Under the pieces are notes generated by a model. That model did no database searches. It had not been told where the DNA came from and worked only from the letters and a program-made list of their open reading frames with translations. 64,000 nt of DNA from Gammaproteobacteria bacterium. GTDB lineage: Bacteria > Pseudomonadota > Gammaproteobacteria > Steroidobacterales > Steroidobacteraceae. Shown here piece after piece: positions 8,921 to 17,521 of this stretch (the stretch's first letter is position 1; each line of letters opens with the position of its first letter). Both the position numbers and the translations under genes were made by a program. The stretch spans positions 62,001 through 126,000 of the forward strand of contig VBMV01000055.1 of NCBI GenBank assembly GCA_005878835.1, in the 5' to 3' direction.

Positions 8921-9373
8921 ATGCGTACCTTGCTCATTGCCGCCCTGATTCTCGCCGCCCCGCTCGCCGCCGCTCAGGCGCCAGCGTCGCCGGCTCCCGC
9001 CGCCGCGCTGCCGCGCACCGCCTCGCCGCCGGGCGCCGAGGCCTACATCATCTCTCCCAGGGACGGCGCCACGGTGACGAGCCCGGTACGGGTGCAGTTC
9101 GGCCTGAAGGGCATGGGTGTCGCGCCCGCGGGGGTCAAGTTCGAGAACACCGGGCATCACCACCTGCTCATCGACACCGACGCCCCCGCGGATCCGGGCG
9201 CGCCGCTCCCGGCGACCGACAAGATCGTGCACTTCGGTAAAGGCCAGACCGAGGCGAGCGTGCCCTTGAGCCCCGGCAAGCACACCCTGCAGCTGCTGCT
9301 CGGCGACCAGAATCACGTGCCGCACAACCCGCCGGTGATCTCCGGCAAGATCACCATCACGGTCACGCGCTAG
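8921..9373 (+). CDS. Exported DUF4399-family protein
   Basis: Predicted periplasmic protein of 150 aa with a clean signal peptide (MRTLLIAALILAAPLAAAQA, cleaved near residue 20), a Pro/Ala linker and a beta-rich domain with SPRDGATVTSPVRVQFGL, the histidine cluster TGHHHLLID, and LSPGKHTLQLLLGDQNHVPH. This matches the DUF4399 family, of unknown function, whose clustered histidines suggest metal binding (inference). Two starts are equally well served: GTG 8906 behind one AAGGAG and ATG 8921 behind a second, each at six-base spacing. The ATG is listed because it gives the cleaner signal peptide. Confidence 0.8.
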   Translation: MRTLLIAALILAAPLAAAQAPASPAPAAALPRTASPPGAEAYIISPRDGATVTSPVRVQFGLKGMGVAPAGVKFENTGHHHLLIDTDAPADPGAPLPATDKIVHFGKGQTEASVPLSPGKHTLQLLLGDQNHVPHNPPVISGKITITVTR

Positions 9374-9404
9374 CGCGCCCGCGGAAGCGCCACGCAGCGC
9401 CGCC

Positions 9405-10556
9405 ATGACGCGCGCCGTCCTGCACGTCGACATGGATGCGTTCTACGCCTCGGTCGAGCAGCACGATGACCCGCGGCTGCTCGGCAAGCCGCTCATCGTC
9501 GGCTGGGACGGCGGCCGCGGCGTGGTGGCGGCGGCCAGCTACGAGGTGCGCCGGTATGGCGTGCGCTCGGCGATGCCGGTGCGCACCGCGCTGCGGCTGT
9601 GCCCGCAGGCGGTGTGCGTGCGCCCGCGCATGCAGCGTTACCAGGAGGTGTCTGGGGTGGTGTTCGGGGTGTTTCACGAGGTCACCCCACTGGTGCAGGG
9701 GCTGTCGCTGGATGAGGCCTTTCTGGATGTCACGGCGAGCCAGGAGCTGCTCGGCGGCGCCGTCGACATCGCGCGGCGCATCAAGCGCCGTATTCGCGAG
9801 CTCACCGGACTGACCGCCTCGGTGGGGGTGGCGCCCAACAAGCTGGTGGCCAAGATCGCCTCCGATCTCATGAAGCCCGACGGCCTCACCGTGGTCACGG
9901 CCGAGCGCGTGCGCGCGGTGCTCGATCCGCTGTCGGTGCGCCGGCTTCCGGGCCTGGGGCGCAAGACCGGCGAGCGGGTCGAAGCGGCCGGGATCGGCAC
10001 CTTCGGCGAGCTGCGCAGCGCCCCGGATGCGGTGCTGTGGCCCCTGTTCGGCCGCTACTCGGCCTGGATGCGCGAGCGCGCCTCCGGGATCGACGAGCGG
10101 GCGGTGCTGCCGGATGTCGAGGAGAAATCCCTCAGCGCCGAGGACACCTTCGAGCACGACCTCGGCGAGCCGCGCGCCCTGCAGGCACAGCTGGCGCGTC
10201 TTGCGGATGTGGCCGCCGCGCGGCTGCGCACGCGGCAGCTGGTGGCGGGCTGCATCGGGGTGAAGATCCGGCGCGAGGATTTCACCACCTTTACGCGCCA
10301 GCGCGCCGTGGCCCCGCCGACCTGCGAGCTGCGCGCCATCGCCGGCGTGGCGGCGGAGCTGCTCGGCCGCTGGCTCGCCGGCAACCCGGGTGCGAAACTT
10401 CGCCTGCTGGGCGTGGTCCTCACCGAGCTCACGCCCGCCTCGCAGCTGGGACTGTTCGAGACGGCGGGCCGCCCGGGGGGTCTCGATGCGGCGCTGGACG
10501 AGGCGCGGGCGCGCTTCGGTCCCCGGGCACTGCGCCGCGGCAGCACCATCGGGTAG
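9405..10556 (+). CDS. dinB: DNA polymerase IV (Y-family translesion polymerase)
   Basis: Error-prone polymerase (383 aa) that copies past damaged bases. The catalytic acidic residues are in HVDMDAFYASVEQ (from about residue 7) and LSLDEAFLDVT (about residues 101-111). KLVAKIASDLMKPDG and the helix-hairpin-helix segment RRLPGLGRKTGER follow, then the little-finger domain to about 345. The short C-terminus ends GPRALRRGSTIG and I see no obvious beta-clamp-binding motif at the extreme tail; an internal QLGLF near residue 350 is a good clamp-binding candidate. No LexA-like operator was obvious upstream. It ends 9 bases before gspA. Confidence 0.94.
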   Translation: MTRAVLHVDMDAFYASVEQHDDPRLLGKPLIVGWDGGRGVVAAASYEVRRYGVRSAMPVRTALRLCPQAVCVRPRMQRYQEVSGVVFGVFHEVTPLVQGLSLDEAFLDVTASQELLGGAVDIARRIKRRIRELTGLTASVGVAPNKLVAKIASDLMKPDGLTVVTAERVRAVLDPLSVRRLPGLGRKTGERVEAAGIGTFGELRSAPDAVLWPLFGRYSAWMRERASGIDERAVLPDVEEKSLSAEDTFEHDLGEPRALQAQLARLADVAAARLRTRQLVAGCIGVKIRREDFTTFTRQRAVAPPTCELRAIAGVAAELLGRWLAGNPGAKLRLLGVVLTELTPASQLGLFETAGRPGGLDAALDEARARFGPRALRRGSTIG

Positions 10557-10565
10557 CATCGACCC

Positions 10566-12197
10566 ATGTACCTGACGTTCTTCGGCCTCAACGAAAAGCC
10601 CTTCGCGATCACGCCCGATCCGCGCTACCTGTACCTGAGCGAGCGGCACGCCGAAGCCCTGGCGCACCTGTTGTACGGCATCAACGAGGCGGGCGGCTTC
10701 GTGCAACTCACCGGTGAGGTCGGCACCGGCAAGACCACGATCGTGCGCTCGCTGCTGGCGCAGACCCCGAAGAACGCCGAAATCGCGCTCATCCTCAATC
10801 CCAGGATGACGGCGCCGGAGTTCCTGCTGACCATCTGCGAGGAGCTCGGCATCGGCGTGCCGGACGCCGCCTGCGGGAGCCTGAAGGATCTGGTCGACAT
10901 CCTCAGCGACTACCTGCTGCGCGCCCACGCCAGGGGCAAGCGAGTCGTGCTGGTGGTGGACGAGGCGCAGAACCTGTCGCCGGACGTGCTCGAGCAGGTG
11001 CGCCTGCTCACCAACCTCGAAACCAACACGCAGAAGCTCCTGCAGATCATCCTCATCGGCCAGCCCGAGCTGCGCGAGCTGCTGTCGCGCAACGAGCTGC
11101 GCCAGCTGGCGCAGCGCATCACTGGCCGTTATCACCTCAATCCGCTGTCGCACGACGAGACCGTCGCCTACGTGCGCCACCGGCTGCGGGTCGCGGGCGC
11201 GACCAGCGACATCTTCGCACCCGCGGCGCTGAATGAAGCATTCCGGCTGTCGCACGGCGTGCCGCGCGTCATCAACGTCATCTGCGACCGCGCGCTCCTC
11301 GGCGCCTATTCGCTCGACCGGCACCGCGTGACCACGAACCTGGTGCGCGCCGCCGCCGCCGAGGTCTTCGGCCGGCGCTGCACGCCGCACTGGCTCCCCT
11401 GGGCCCTCACGGCCGGCATCGCCGCGCTGCTCGGCATCGCCACCGTGACGCTGTGGAGCCTGCAGCCGTGGAGCACGCGCTCGGGCGCAGCGCGCCTGTC
11501 GCGCGGGGAGGCGGCGTTTACCGGCGCCGCGCCGGCCGCGGTGACGCCTGCGCCCGCACCGCACCTCGCGGAGCTCCTGGCGCAGCACGCCGCCGAGACC
11601 GACACCGACAGCGCGTTCGCGCGGCTCCTCGCACTGTGGGGCGCCAAGTACCAGGCCAACAGCACCGATCCGTGCAGCCAGGCGACGCAACAGGGCCTGG
11701 AGTGCGTGATCGAGCGCGGCTCCTTCGGCCAGCTGCGTCTGTACAACCGCCCGGCGATCCTCATGCTCAGCGACGGCGCCGGCACGAGTCACGAGGTGGT
11801 GCTCACCGCGCTCGACGACGAGCAGGCGCGCATCGAGCTCGGCGGCACACGCAGCGTTGGCCTCGGCGAGCTGTCGCACTTCTGGCTGGGCGATTTCGTC
11901 ATGCTGTGGCGGCCGGCCAGCTCGCCGGTGAAGGCGCTGTCGGCCGGGATGCGCGGCGCCGAGGTGCGCTGGCTGCGCCGCAGCCTGCAGCGCCTGCACG
12001 GCGTGGCCGATGACGCTCCGGTCAGCGACCTGTTCGACGCCGAGCTCGCCGCACTGGTGCGCGATTTTCAGCGCCGGCACCAGCTCGCCGTCGACGGCAT
12101 CGCGGGTGTGCGCACGCAGATTGCCGTCGCCGGCGCCCTCGGCGCTCCCGACACGCCGCTGCTGTCCGCCGTCGATACTGATCATCATGGCGGGTGA
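10566..12197 (+). CDS. gspA: GspA/ExeA-type AAA ATPase with peptidoglycan-binding domain
   Basis: Inner-membrane ATPase (543 aa) that, with GspB, helps insert the type II secretion secretin through peptidoglycan. The N-terminal AAA domain has Walker A GEVGTGKTTIVRS (about residues 50-62) and Walker B VVLVVDEAQNLS. One membrane span lies at about residues 275-298. The periplasmic part has a C39-peptidase-like segment (STDPCSQATQQGLECV, residues about 365-380) that appears to lack full catalytic equipment, then a peptidoglycan-binding domain (GAEVRWLRRSLQRLHG onward) at the C-terminus. gspB follows after 3 bases. No core gsp genes are in the window. Confidence 0.9.
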   Translation: MYLTFFGLNEKPFAITPDPRYLYLSERHAEALAHLLYGINEAGGFVQLTGEVGTGKTTIVRSLLAQTPKNAEIALILNPRMTAPEFLLTICEELGIGVPDAACGSLKDLVDILSDYLLRAHARGKRVVLVVDEAQNLSPDVLEQVRLLTNLETNTQKLLQIILIGQPELRELLSRNELRQLAQRITGRYHLNPLSHDETVAYVRHRLRVAGATSDIFAPAALNEAFRLSHGVPRVINVICDRALLGAYSLDRHRVTTNLVRAAAAEVFGRRCTPHWLPWALTAGIAALLGIATVTLWSLQPWSTRSGAARLSRGEAAFTGAAPAAVTPAPAPHLAELLAQHAAETDTDSAFARLLALWGAKYQANSTDPCSQATQQGLECVIERGSFGQLRLYNRPAILMLSDGAGTSHEVVLTALDDEQARIELGGTRSVGLGELSHFWLGDFVMLWRPASSPVKALSAGMRGAEVRWLRRSLQRLHGVADDAPVSDLFDAELAALVRDFQRRHQLAVDGIAGVRTQIAVAGALGAPDTPLLSAVDTDHHGG

Positions 12198-12200
12198 TCG

Positions 12201-12869
12201 ATGTCCTTCATCCTCGATGCCCTGAAGAAGTCCGAGAGCGATCGCCAGCGCCACAGCGGCCCGGCGCTCTTCGAGGTCAAGGTCGCCCCGCCACGCAGCG
12301 CCTTGCCGCTGTGGGCCGTCGCGGTTGCGGCGTTGCTGGTGGTGAACCTCGCGATCCTCATGTGGATGCTGTGGCCGCATCCGGCGGCGCGCAGCGCCGA
12401 CAGCAGCACGGCCGCTACCCGCCTGGCGGCCCAGGGGCCACAGGCCGCAGCCGCAAGCACGCCCGCCCCGCCGCCGCTGTCGCTGACGGCGCCCGCTGCG
12501 TCCCCAGCGGCGCCCGCGCTGCCGCCAACCCCCGCTGTCGCCAGCGGCGCCGGCGACAATCCCGACGACTACGCGCCGGCGGCCGAACCGGCGGCCGCGC
12601 CCTCGCTCAGCAACCGCGTGCGGCGCGCCACCGCGGACGGCGTGCCCCTGTATCAGGACGCGGCGGCCACTGCCGGCGCGAGCATCCCGCAGCTGCGGCT
12701 GGATCTGCACGTGTTCGCGCAGCGCCCGCAGGATCGCTTCGTCATGATCAACATGCACAAGCTGCGCGAAGGCGACTCGCTTCCCGAGGGCGTGCACGTG
12801 GACAGCATCACACCCGAGGGTGCGGTGCTGTCGTACGGCGCAGCGCGATTCCTGCTGCCGCGGGACTGA
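12201..12869 (+). CDS. gspB: GspB-like type II secretion assembly protein
   Basis: Bitopic inner-membrane protein (222 aa) with the family start MSFILDALKKSESDRQR, a membrane span at about residues 34-56, a long Ala/Pro-rich periplasmic linker to about residue 140, and the C-terminal GspB domain (LRLDLHVFAQRPQDRF, GDSLPEGV, YGAARFLLPRD). It partners the ATPase encoded immediately upstream in secretin assembly. The pair is organised as an operon. The start is the ATG directly after the gspA stop; the ribosome-binding site overlaps the end of gspA. Confidence 0.88.
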   Translation: MSFILDALKKSESDRQRHSGPALFEVKVAPPRSALPLWAVAVAALLVVNLAILMWMLWPHPAARSADSSTAATRLAAQGPQAAAASTPAPPPLSLTAPAASPAAPALPPTPAVASGAGDNPDDYAPAAEPAAAPSLSNRVRRATADGVPLYQDAAATAGASIPQLRLDLHVFAQRPQDRFVMINMHKLREGDSLPEGVHVDSITPEGAVLSYGAARFLLPRD

Positions 12870-12877
12870 GGCGGCGG

Positions 12878-13837
12878 CTACTCGGCGACGTACCAGTGCT
12901 TGTCGACCTGCTCGAGCACGAAGTGATCGAAGGGCAGCCCCTGGCCCGTCAGATCGTAGGTCGCGCGCTGTCCTTCGTACTCATAGCGCGGCTCGAGCCC
13001 CTGCACGATGTGCAGGGTCGCCAGCAGCATCTCGCGCGTGCCCAGGCTGTTCTGACACGCGGCCACCAGCGCCGCCAGCGCCTTCTTGCCGGTCACGCGC
13101 CGGAACTCGGGGCTCATCTGCTTGCCGTAGTAGAGGTCGCACTTGCCCTCCGACAGCAGCTTCTCCGAGGTGGCGAGCAGCTCGATGATCCCGGGTTGCG
13201 CCGGGGCGGTGCTGCGGCCGCCGCCGCGCAGCGCGGCGGGCGTACGCGCCGCGGCGGAGGTGCCGTGCCGGCCGGCGATGAGATCCTCGATCTGCGCCTC
13301 GATCTCCGCCGGCAGCGCCGCTTTCCAGTCCTTGCCGAAGGGCTTGAGGGTGACGACGTTGACCACCTGCACCTTGCCGCGATCGCGGGGCTGGCGGCCG
13401 CGGATCAGCACCTCGACCTTGCCGTCCTTGTCCGCAATGCTCGCGATGCCTTCGCCGCCGTCGTATTCCCGACCGGGCAGATACAGCCGGTCGGCGAGGG
13501 TTGCGTAGAAACCGGTGTCGGTGAGGTGCTCGATCTCGTCGAGCGGTCGGGCCGGACCAAACAGCCGGTTGCGCACCGTGCTGTCGCCGCGCTTCGCCTC
13601 CTCGTGCAGCAGGGTGAGGATCCGCAGCCGCAGGGCCCGCAGGTCATCCGGATGCATCGCGAACGCCACCGCTTCCGGATCGCCGCTGGCGACGGCCTGT
13701 AGAAACTCGAGCGCCGCGTTCTTCTGGCTCATGCTCACCCCGGTGGCGCTGACCGCCGCCCACGCCTGCGGGCAGGCCGGCACGATCGCCAGCCAGGCTG
13801 CCCAGGCCCACGCACACCTCGGCGGAACGTGTCGCAT
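12878..13837 (-). CDS. Exported protein of unknown function
   Basis: Predicted periplasmic protein (319 aa) with a signal peptide ending near PQAWAAVSA (residue about 30). No family was recognised. Two regions can be seen: an N-terminal domain (about 40-185) with a run of acidic and basic residues, and a C-terminal domain (about 215-319) with KCDLYYGKQMSPEFRRV and QGLEPRYEYEGQRATYDL and one cysteine in each half. The pattern recalls DUF-type lipoprotein or NTF2-like folds but is not diagnostic. It converges on gspB and diverges from the TonB-fusion operon; the 150-base divergent gap may hold promoters for both. ATG 13837 is used, with GTG 13840 possible. Confidence 0.72.
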   Translation of the reverse strand: MRHVPPRCAWAWAAWLAIVPACPQAWAAVSATGVSMSQKNAALEFLQAVASGDPEAVAFAMHPDDLRALRLRILTLLHEEAKRGDSTVRNRLFGPARPLDEIEHLTDTGFYATLADRLYLPGREYDGGEGIASIADKDGKVEVLIRGRQPRDRGKVQVVNVVTLKPFGKDWKAALPAEIEAQIEDLIAGRHGTSAAARTPAALRGGGRSTAPAQPGIIELLATSEKLLSEGKCDLYYGKQMSPEFRRVTGKKALAALVAACQNSLGTREMLLATLHIVQGLEPRYEYEGQRATYDLTGQGLPFDHFVLEQVDKHWYVAE

Positions 13838-13988
13838 CACACCTTCAGGATATGTCGCCTGTGACTTCGGTCAACCCCACGTATGACCAGTTTCACAGAA
13901 TCCGGCGGCCGTTAGCGACAGCCCGCGTGCATTACGTCATGGTAATTCCCGCGGCCGGGCGCCGAGCCCAACGGGCGGGTTTCAGATT

Positions 13989-15986
13989 TTGACAGCCGTG
14001 GCTTCCCACACCAAAGCGCAGAGTTCGGCCGCTACGCCACCCCCGGGCGTCGCGCCGCCGCTCACCCTCATCGGCAAGCAACTCCTGGCCTTGACCCAGG
14101 ACCGCAAGCTCATCCAGACCCTCAGGCAGGTCGCCGACCCCGCGCACGAGGTGTACGCCGCCGGCTCCGAGATCGATCTCGCCGGTGCATTGATGGCACA
14201 TCACACCGGGGTCGTGGTCCTGGATGTCGCCGCGCTCGCCACCTCCGCCGGGCAGCTGGCGGCGCGGCTGCACGCGCAGTTCCCGGACATCGTGCTCATC
14301 GTGGCGGGCGGCGCCGAGGACCAGGTGGCTCTCTCGGCCCAGATCACCGACGGCTCGGTGCATCGTTTCCTGCACAAGCCCGTCTCCGAGCAGCGCGTGC
14401 GGCTGTTCGTCGAGGCGGCCTGGCGGCGCCATGCCGAAGGGCCCGGCGGCCCCGCAGGCACGGCCGCGGCGCTCACCGCGCGCGTCCCTCGGGGCGCGAA
14501 ATGGTGGCTGCTCGCCGCGGGCTTGGCGGCGCTGGCCGCACCATTCCTGTGGGTCGGCCTGAACGCTCCCCCGACACCGCTGCGCCCGGCGCCGGCCACC
14601 GCGGGGCGCGCCGCCCCCCCCACGGATGCGGCCCTCGAGGCTCTGCTGGCGCGAGCCGACCGCGCACTGGCCGCCGGTGAGCTGGTGGCGCCGCCCGGGG
14701 CGAGCGCCGCGGACCTGTACCGCGAGGCCCTGCGCGGCAACGCGCGCGATCCGCGCGCCGCGAAGGGCCTCGAGCAGACCATCGACAGACTGGTGTCGGA
14801 CGCGGAAGGCGCGCTGCAGGAGCGACACCTGCAGGATGCGCAGCAGCTCGCGGACTCGGCGCACGCCATCGGCCCCGAGCACCCGCGCGTGGCGTTCCTC
14901 CTGGCGCAGATCGGCGCGCAGCGCGAACGCCTGGTGCTCGACAAGGCGCACCACGCCGCCGCCACCGGCAACGTCGCCGGCGCCCTCGCGGCGCTCGAGG
15001 ACGCCACGCGCGGCGGGCGTCAATCGACCGTCGTCGAGCAGGCGCGCCAGCAGCTCGCGCAGCAGCAGGTCGACGAGCGCGTGGCGGAGGCTGTCAGGCG
15101 CGGCCGCGAGGCGCTGCTGCACGGGCAGCTCATCGACCCGCCCGCAGAGAGCGCGCGCTTCTTCATCGAATCGGCGCGCGCGCTCGCCCCCGGCGATCCG
15201 CGGGTGCAGCAGGCGACGCAGGAATTCATCGCGCGCCTGCAGGCCGAGGCGGGCAAGGCGCTCAGCGCCGGCAACCCGGACCAGGCGGACAGCTGGACGT
15301 CCGCGGCCGCCGCGGCGGGCGCGCAACGGGCCGACGTCGCGGCACTGCGTGCCGAGGCACAACGGCAGCGCGCCGGCGGCAAGGCCGACTCGCTGGCGCG
15401 TCTCGCACTCAGCTTCAACGAGCGCCTCGCCGCAGGAAGGATCACCGACCCCGCCGCCGACAGCGCCAAGTTCTACCTGGCGCAGCTGCTGCAGGCCGAT
15501 CCGGACCACCCGACGACGCAGCTCGCGCGCACCGCATTCGACACCCGCGTGCTCGATGAAGCGCGCGGCGCGCTGCGCGCGCAGGACTATGCGCTCGCGC
15601 GCCGCTGGCTCACCGAAGCCCGTGCCGCGGGCGCCGACGCGGCGAGCATCGCAGGCGTGGAAACCGCCATCGGCGCCGCTCAGGATCAGGCGCAGCGCGC
15701 CAGCTATGTCAGCGCGAGCTCCATGACCCGCACGCACTACGTGGAGCCGCAGTTTCCCCTCGACGCCAGGCGGCGCGGCATCGATGGCTGGGTGGACCTG
15801 CAGTTCGTCGTCAACACCGACGGCTCGGTCGGCGAGCTCACGATCGTCGGCGCCCAACCGGTCGGCATCTTCGAACAGGCGGCGCTCGATGCCGTGCGCC
15901 ACTGGCACTACCAGCCCGTGATGCGCGACGGGCAGGCCGTCAGCCAGCGCGCGCGGGTGCGCCTGCGCTTTGCCATGCAGCGATGA
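13989..15986 (+). CDS. Receiver-like / transmembrane / helical-repeat / TonB C-terminal fusion protein
   Basis: A 665-aa protein with a rare build. Residues about 24-150 resemble a CheY-like receiver: the aspartate (VVVLDV, D79) and the lysine before proline (FLHKP, K130) are present, but the metal-binding acid pair is replaced (T36, Q37). One membrane span follows (about 172-193). Residues 200-565 are Ala/Gln-rich helices, probably TPR-like repeats, in the periplasm. Residues about 575-665 form a TonB-type C-terminal domain (PQFPLDARRRGIDGWVDLQF, VRHWHYQPV). The start is TTG 13989 or GTG 13998; neither has a strong ribosome-binding site. It overlaps the kinase gene by ATGA. A link between cytoplasmic signalling and the envelope is inferred. 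Confidence 0.8.
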   Translation: MTAVASHTKAQSSAATPPPGVAPPLTLIGKQLLALTQDRKLIQTLRQVADPAHEVYAAGSEIDLAGALMAHHTGVVVLDVAALATSAGQLAARLHAQFPDIVLIVAGGAEDQVALSAQITDGSVHRFLHKPVSEQRVRLFVEAAWRRHAEGPGGPAGTAAALTARVPRGAKWWLLAAGLAALAAPFLWVGLNAPPTPLRPAPATAGRAAPPTDAALEALLARADRALAAGELVAPPGASAADLYREALRGNARDPRAAKGLEQTIDRLVSDAEGALQERHLQDAQQLADSAHAIGPEHPRVAFLLAQIGAQRERLVLDKAHHAAATGNVAGALAALEDATRGGRQSTVVEQARQQLAQQQVDERVAEAVRRGREALLHGQLIDPPAESARFFIESARALAPGDPRVQQATQEFIARLQAEAGKALSAGNPDQADSWTSAAAAAGAQRADVAALRAEAQRQRAGGKADSLARLALSFNERLAAGRITDPAADSAKFYLAQLLQADPDHPTTQLARTAFDTRVLDEARGALRAQDYALARRWLTEARAAGADAASIAGVETAIGAAQDQAQRASYVSASSMTRTHYVEPQFPLDARRRGIDGWVDLQFVVNTDGSVGELTIVGAQPVGIFEQAALDAVRHWHYQPVMRDGQAVSQRARVRLRFAMQR

Positions 15987-17521
15987 GCGCGCAAGTCATG
16001 AACACTGCGGCCCGCGTGCTGGTCGTCGACGATGACGTGCGCTACTGCGAGTGGCTGCGCCATCACCTGGACGTGCTCCTGCCCCGTTCGAGCGTCAGCA
16101 TGCTCAATAGCAGCGAATTCGAGCGCTGGTGCACCCAGTTCTCGGGCCGCGACTGCGAGCTGCTGCTGCTCTCGGCTGTGTTCGGCTCGAGCCCCGATGA
16201 CCCGCAGTCCCCGGGGCTGTCGCTGTTGCGCCGCCTGCGCGAGCAGCCGGCGATGCCCGCGGTCATCGCGCTGGCCGAGGACGGTAACGAGCTCACCGCG
16301 GTACGCGCCCTGCACCTCGGTGCGCTCGACTACCTGCCCAAGCGCCTGCTGACGCCCGAGCGTCTGAGTACCGCGGTGCGCGTGGCGCTGCGGCGCATCG
16401 AACGGCGCGTGGCGCGGCGTCTGGCGAGCCTGGCGAACCTGTCGCGCGACCAGGCGCTGCGCGCGGGCGCCGCGCCAGAGGCGGCGCTGGAGTCCGGCGC
16501 GCCGCCGTCCGCGGGCGAGCTTTCCGCGCTGAGCGCCGCCGAGGCCGCCGCATCCGCCGCCGCACCCGCCGCCGCACCCGCCGCACCCGTCGCCGCACCC
16601 GCCGCACCCGCCGCACCCGCCGCACCCGCCGCCGGGGCGGCCCCCGAGTCCGAGCCGCTGCAGGGCGCGGGCGTGGTGGGGCTGCTCGCGGGCGCAAACG
16701 CCGAGGTCATTCCGGGTTACACGCTGCGCCTGAAGATCGGCGAGTCGGCAAAGGCGGTGGTGTACCTCGCCACCAGCGCGCACCGCGGACACAATGTCGC
16801 GCTCAAGGTAAGCAAGACGCTGCGCGACGAAGCGGCCGGCCGCCAGTTCCTCGAGCGCGAGTACACGGCGGTCATGGCGGTCACGAGCCCGCTGGTCGTT
16901 GAGATCTACGACTACGGGGTGCACGCCGGCTTCGAATACCTGGCGATGGAGTACCTGCCGCGCGGGGATCTGAAGGCGCGTATCCAGCGCGGCGTGAGCG
17001 AGCGGGAGGCGCTGCATCTCGTGACACAGATCGCCGCGGCCCTGCAGGTGGTGCACGAGGCGGGCCTGGTGCACCGCGACCTGAAGCCGCCGAACGTGAT
17101 GCTGCGCGAGAACGGCACCGTGGCGCTCATCGACTTTGGCCTGGCGCGCTCCCTGGACGGCAGCACCGTGAGCACGCAGACCGGTGTGCTGCTCGGATCG
17201 CCCTATTACATGAGCCCCGAGCAGGCGCTCGGCGAGCCGCTCGATGCGCGCTCGGATTTCTACAGTCTCGGAGTCATCTGCTACGAGATGCTGACCGGGA
17301 GTAAGCCCTACACCGGCAACACCGCCATGGAAGTGCTGCAACAGCACGTCAGCACACCGCTGCCGCTGCTGCCGGCCGGGCTGGCGCGCTACCAGCCGCT
17401 GCTCACGGGGCTGCTGGCGAAGTCCCGCGCCGAGCGCCCGGGGAGCGCTCAGGAGATCATCGCCGCCGCTACCGCGCTGCGCGCGGGCGCCGCAGGCGAC
17501 GCGCAGTCGAGCGCGGCCTAG
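15983..17521 (+). CDS. Receiver-like domain fused to a Hanks-type Ser/Thr protein kinase
   Basis: A 512-aa cytoplasmic protein. Residues 10-135 are receiver-like with the acid triplet D16-D18 and K120 (DYLPK), but the acceptor aspartate is replaced by serine (LLLLS, S64), so normal phosphotransfer is unlikely. An Ala/Pro linker (about 185-225) leads to a kinase domain (about 245-500) with VALK (K275), HRDLKPPN (D366), DFG (D384) and SPEQ. The glycine loop is degenerate (KIGESAKAVV), yet the catalytic residues are complete, so activity is likely. It overlaps the preceding gene by 4 bp, so both proteins probably act together. No membrane span or PASTA domain is present. Confidence 0.87.
   Translation: MSAQVMNTAARVLVVDDDVRYCEWLRHHLDVLLPRSSVSMLNSSEFERWCTQFSGRDCELLLLSAVFGSSPDDPQSPGLSLLRRLREQPAMPAVIALAEDGNELTAVRALHLGALDYLPKRLLTPERLSTAVRVALRRIERRVARRLASLANLSRDQALRAGAAPEAALESGAPPSAGELSALSAAEAAASAAAPAAAPAAPVAAPAAPAAPAAPAAGAAPESEPLQGAGVVGLLAGANAEVIPGYTLRLKIGESAKAVVYLATSAHRGHNVALKVSKTLRDEAAGRQFLEREYTAVMAVTSPLVVEIYDYGVHAGFEYLAMEYLPRGDLKARIQRGVSEREALHLVTQIAAALQVVHEAGLVHRDLKPPNVMLRENGTVALIDFGLARSLDGSTVSTQTGVLLGSPYYMSPEQALGEPLDARSDFYSLGVICYEMLTGSKPYTGNTAMEVLQQHVSTPLPLLPAGLARYQPLLTGLLAKSRAERPGSAQEIIAAATALRAGAAGDAQSSAA
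16558..16634 (+). repeat. Tandem 9-base repeats coding the Ala/Pro linker of the kinase fusion
   Basis: Repeated CGCACCCGC-type units with single-base changes encode runs of AAP. The array connects the receiver-like and kinase domains and could change length by slippage without breaking the frame. Confidence 0.8.

Noticed and set aside
9664-9680. TGTTTCACGAGGTCAC, resembling half of a parS site
   Set aside because: Only the left half matches the TGTTTCACGTGAAACA consensus, and it lies inside the dinB catalytic region far from parAB.
9363-12797. Open frame of more than 1100 codons on the minus strand
   Set aside because: It is antisense to dinB, gspA and gspB, whose catalytic motifs are intact; composition is typical shadow frame.
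16558-16634. Tandem repeats that could suggest a minisatellite or a CRISPR-like array
   Set aside because: Units are 9 bases, in frame, and encode the Ala/Pro linker; there are no spacers.
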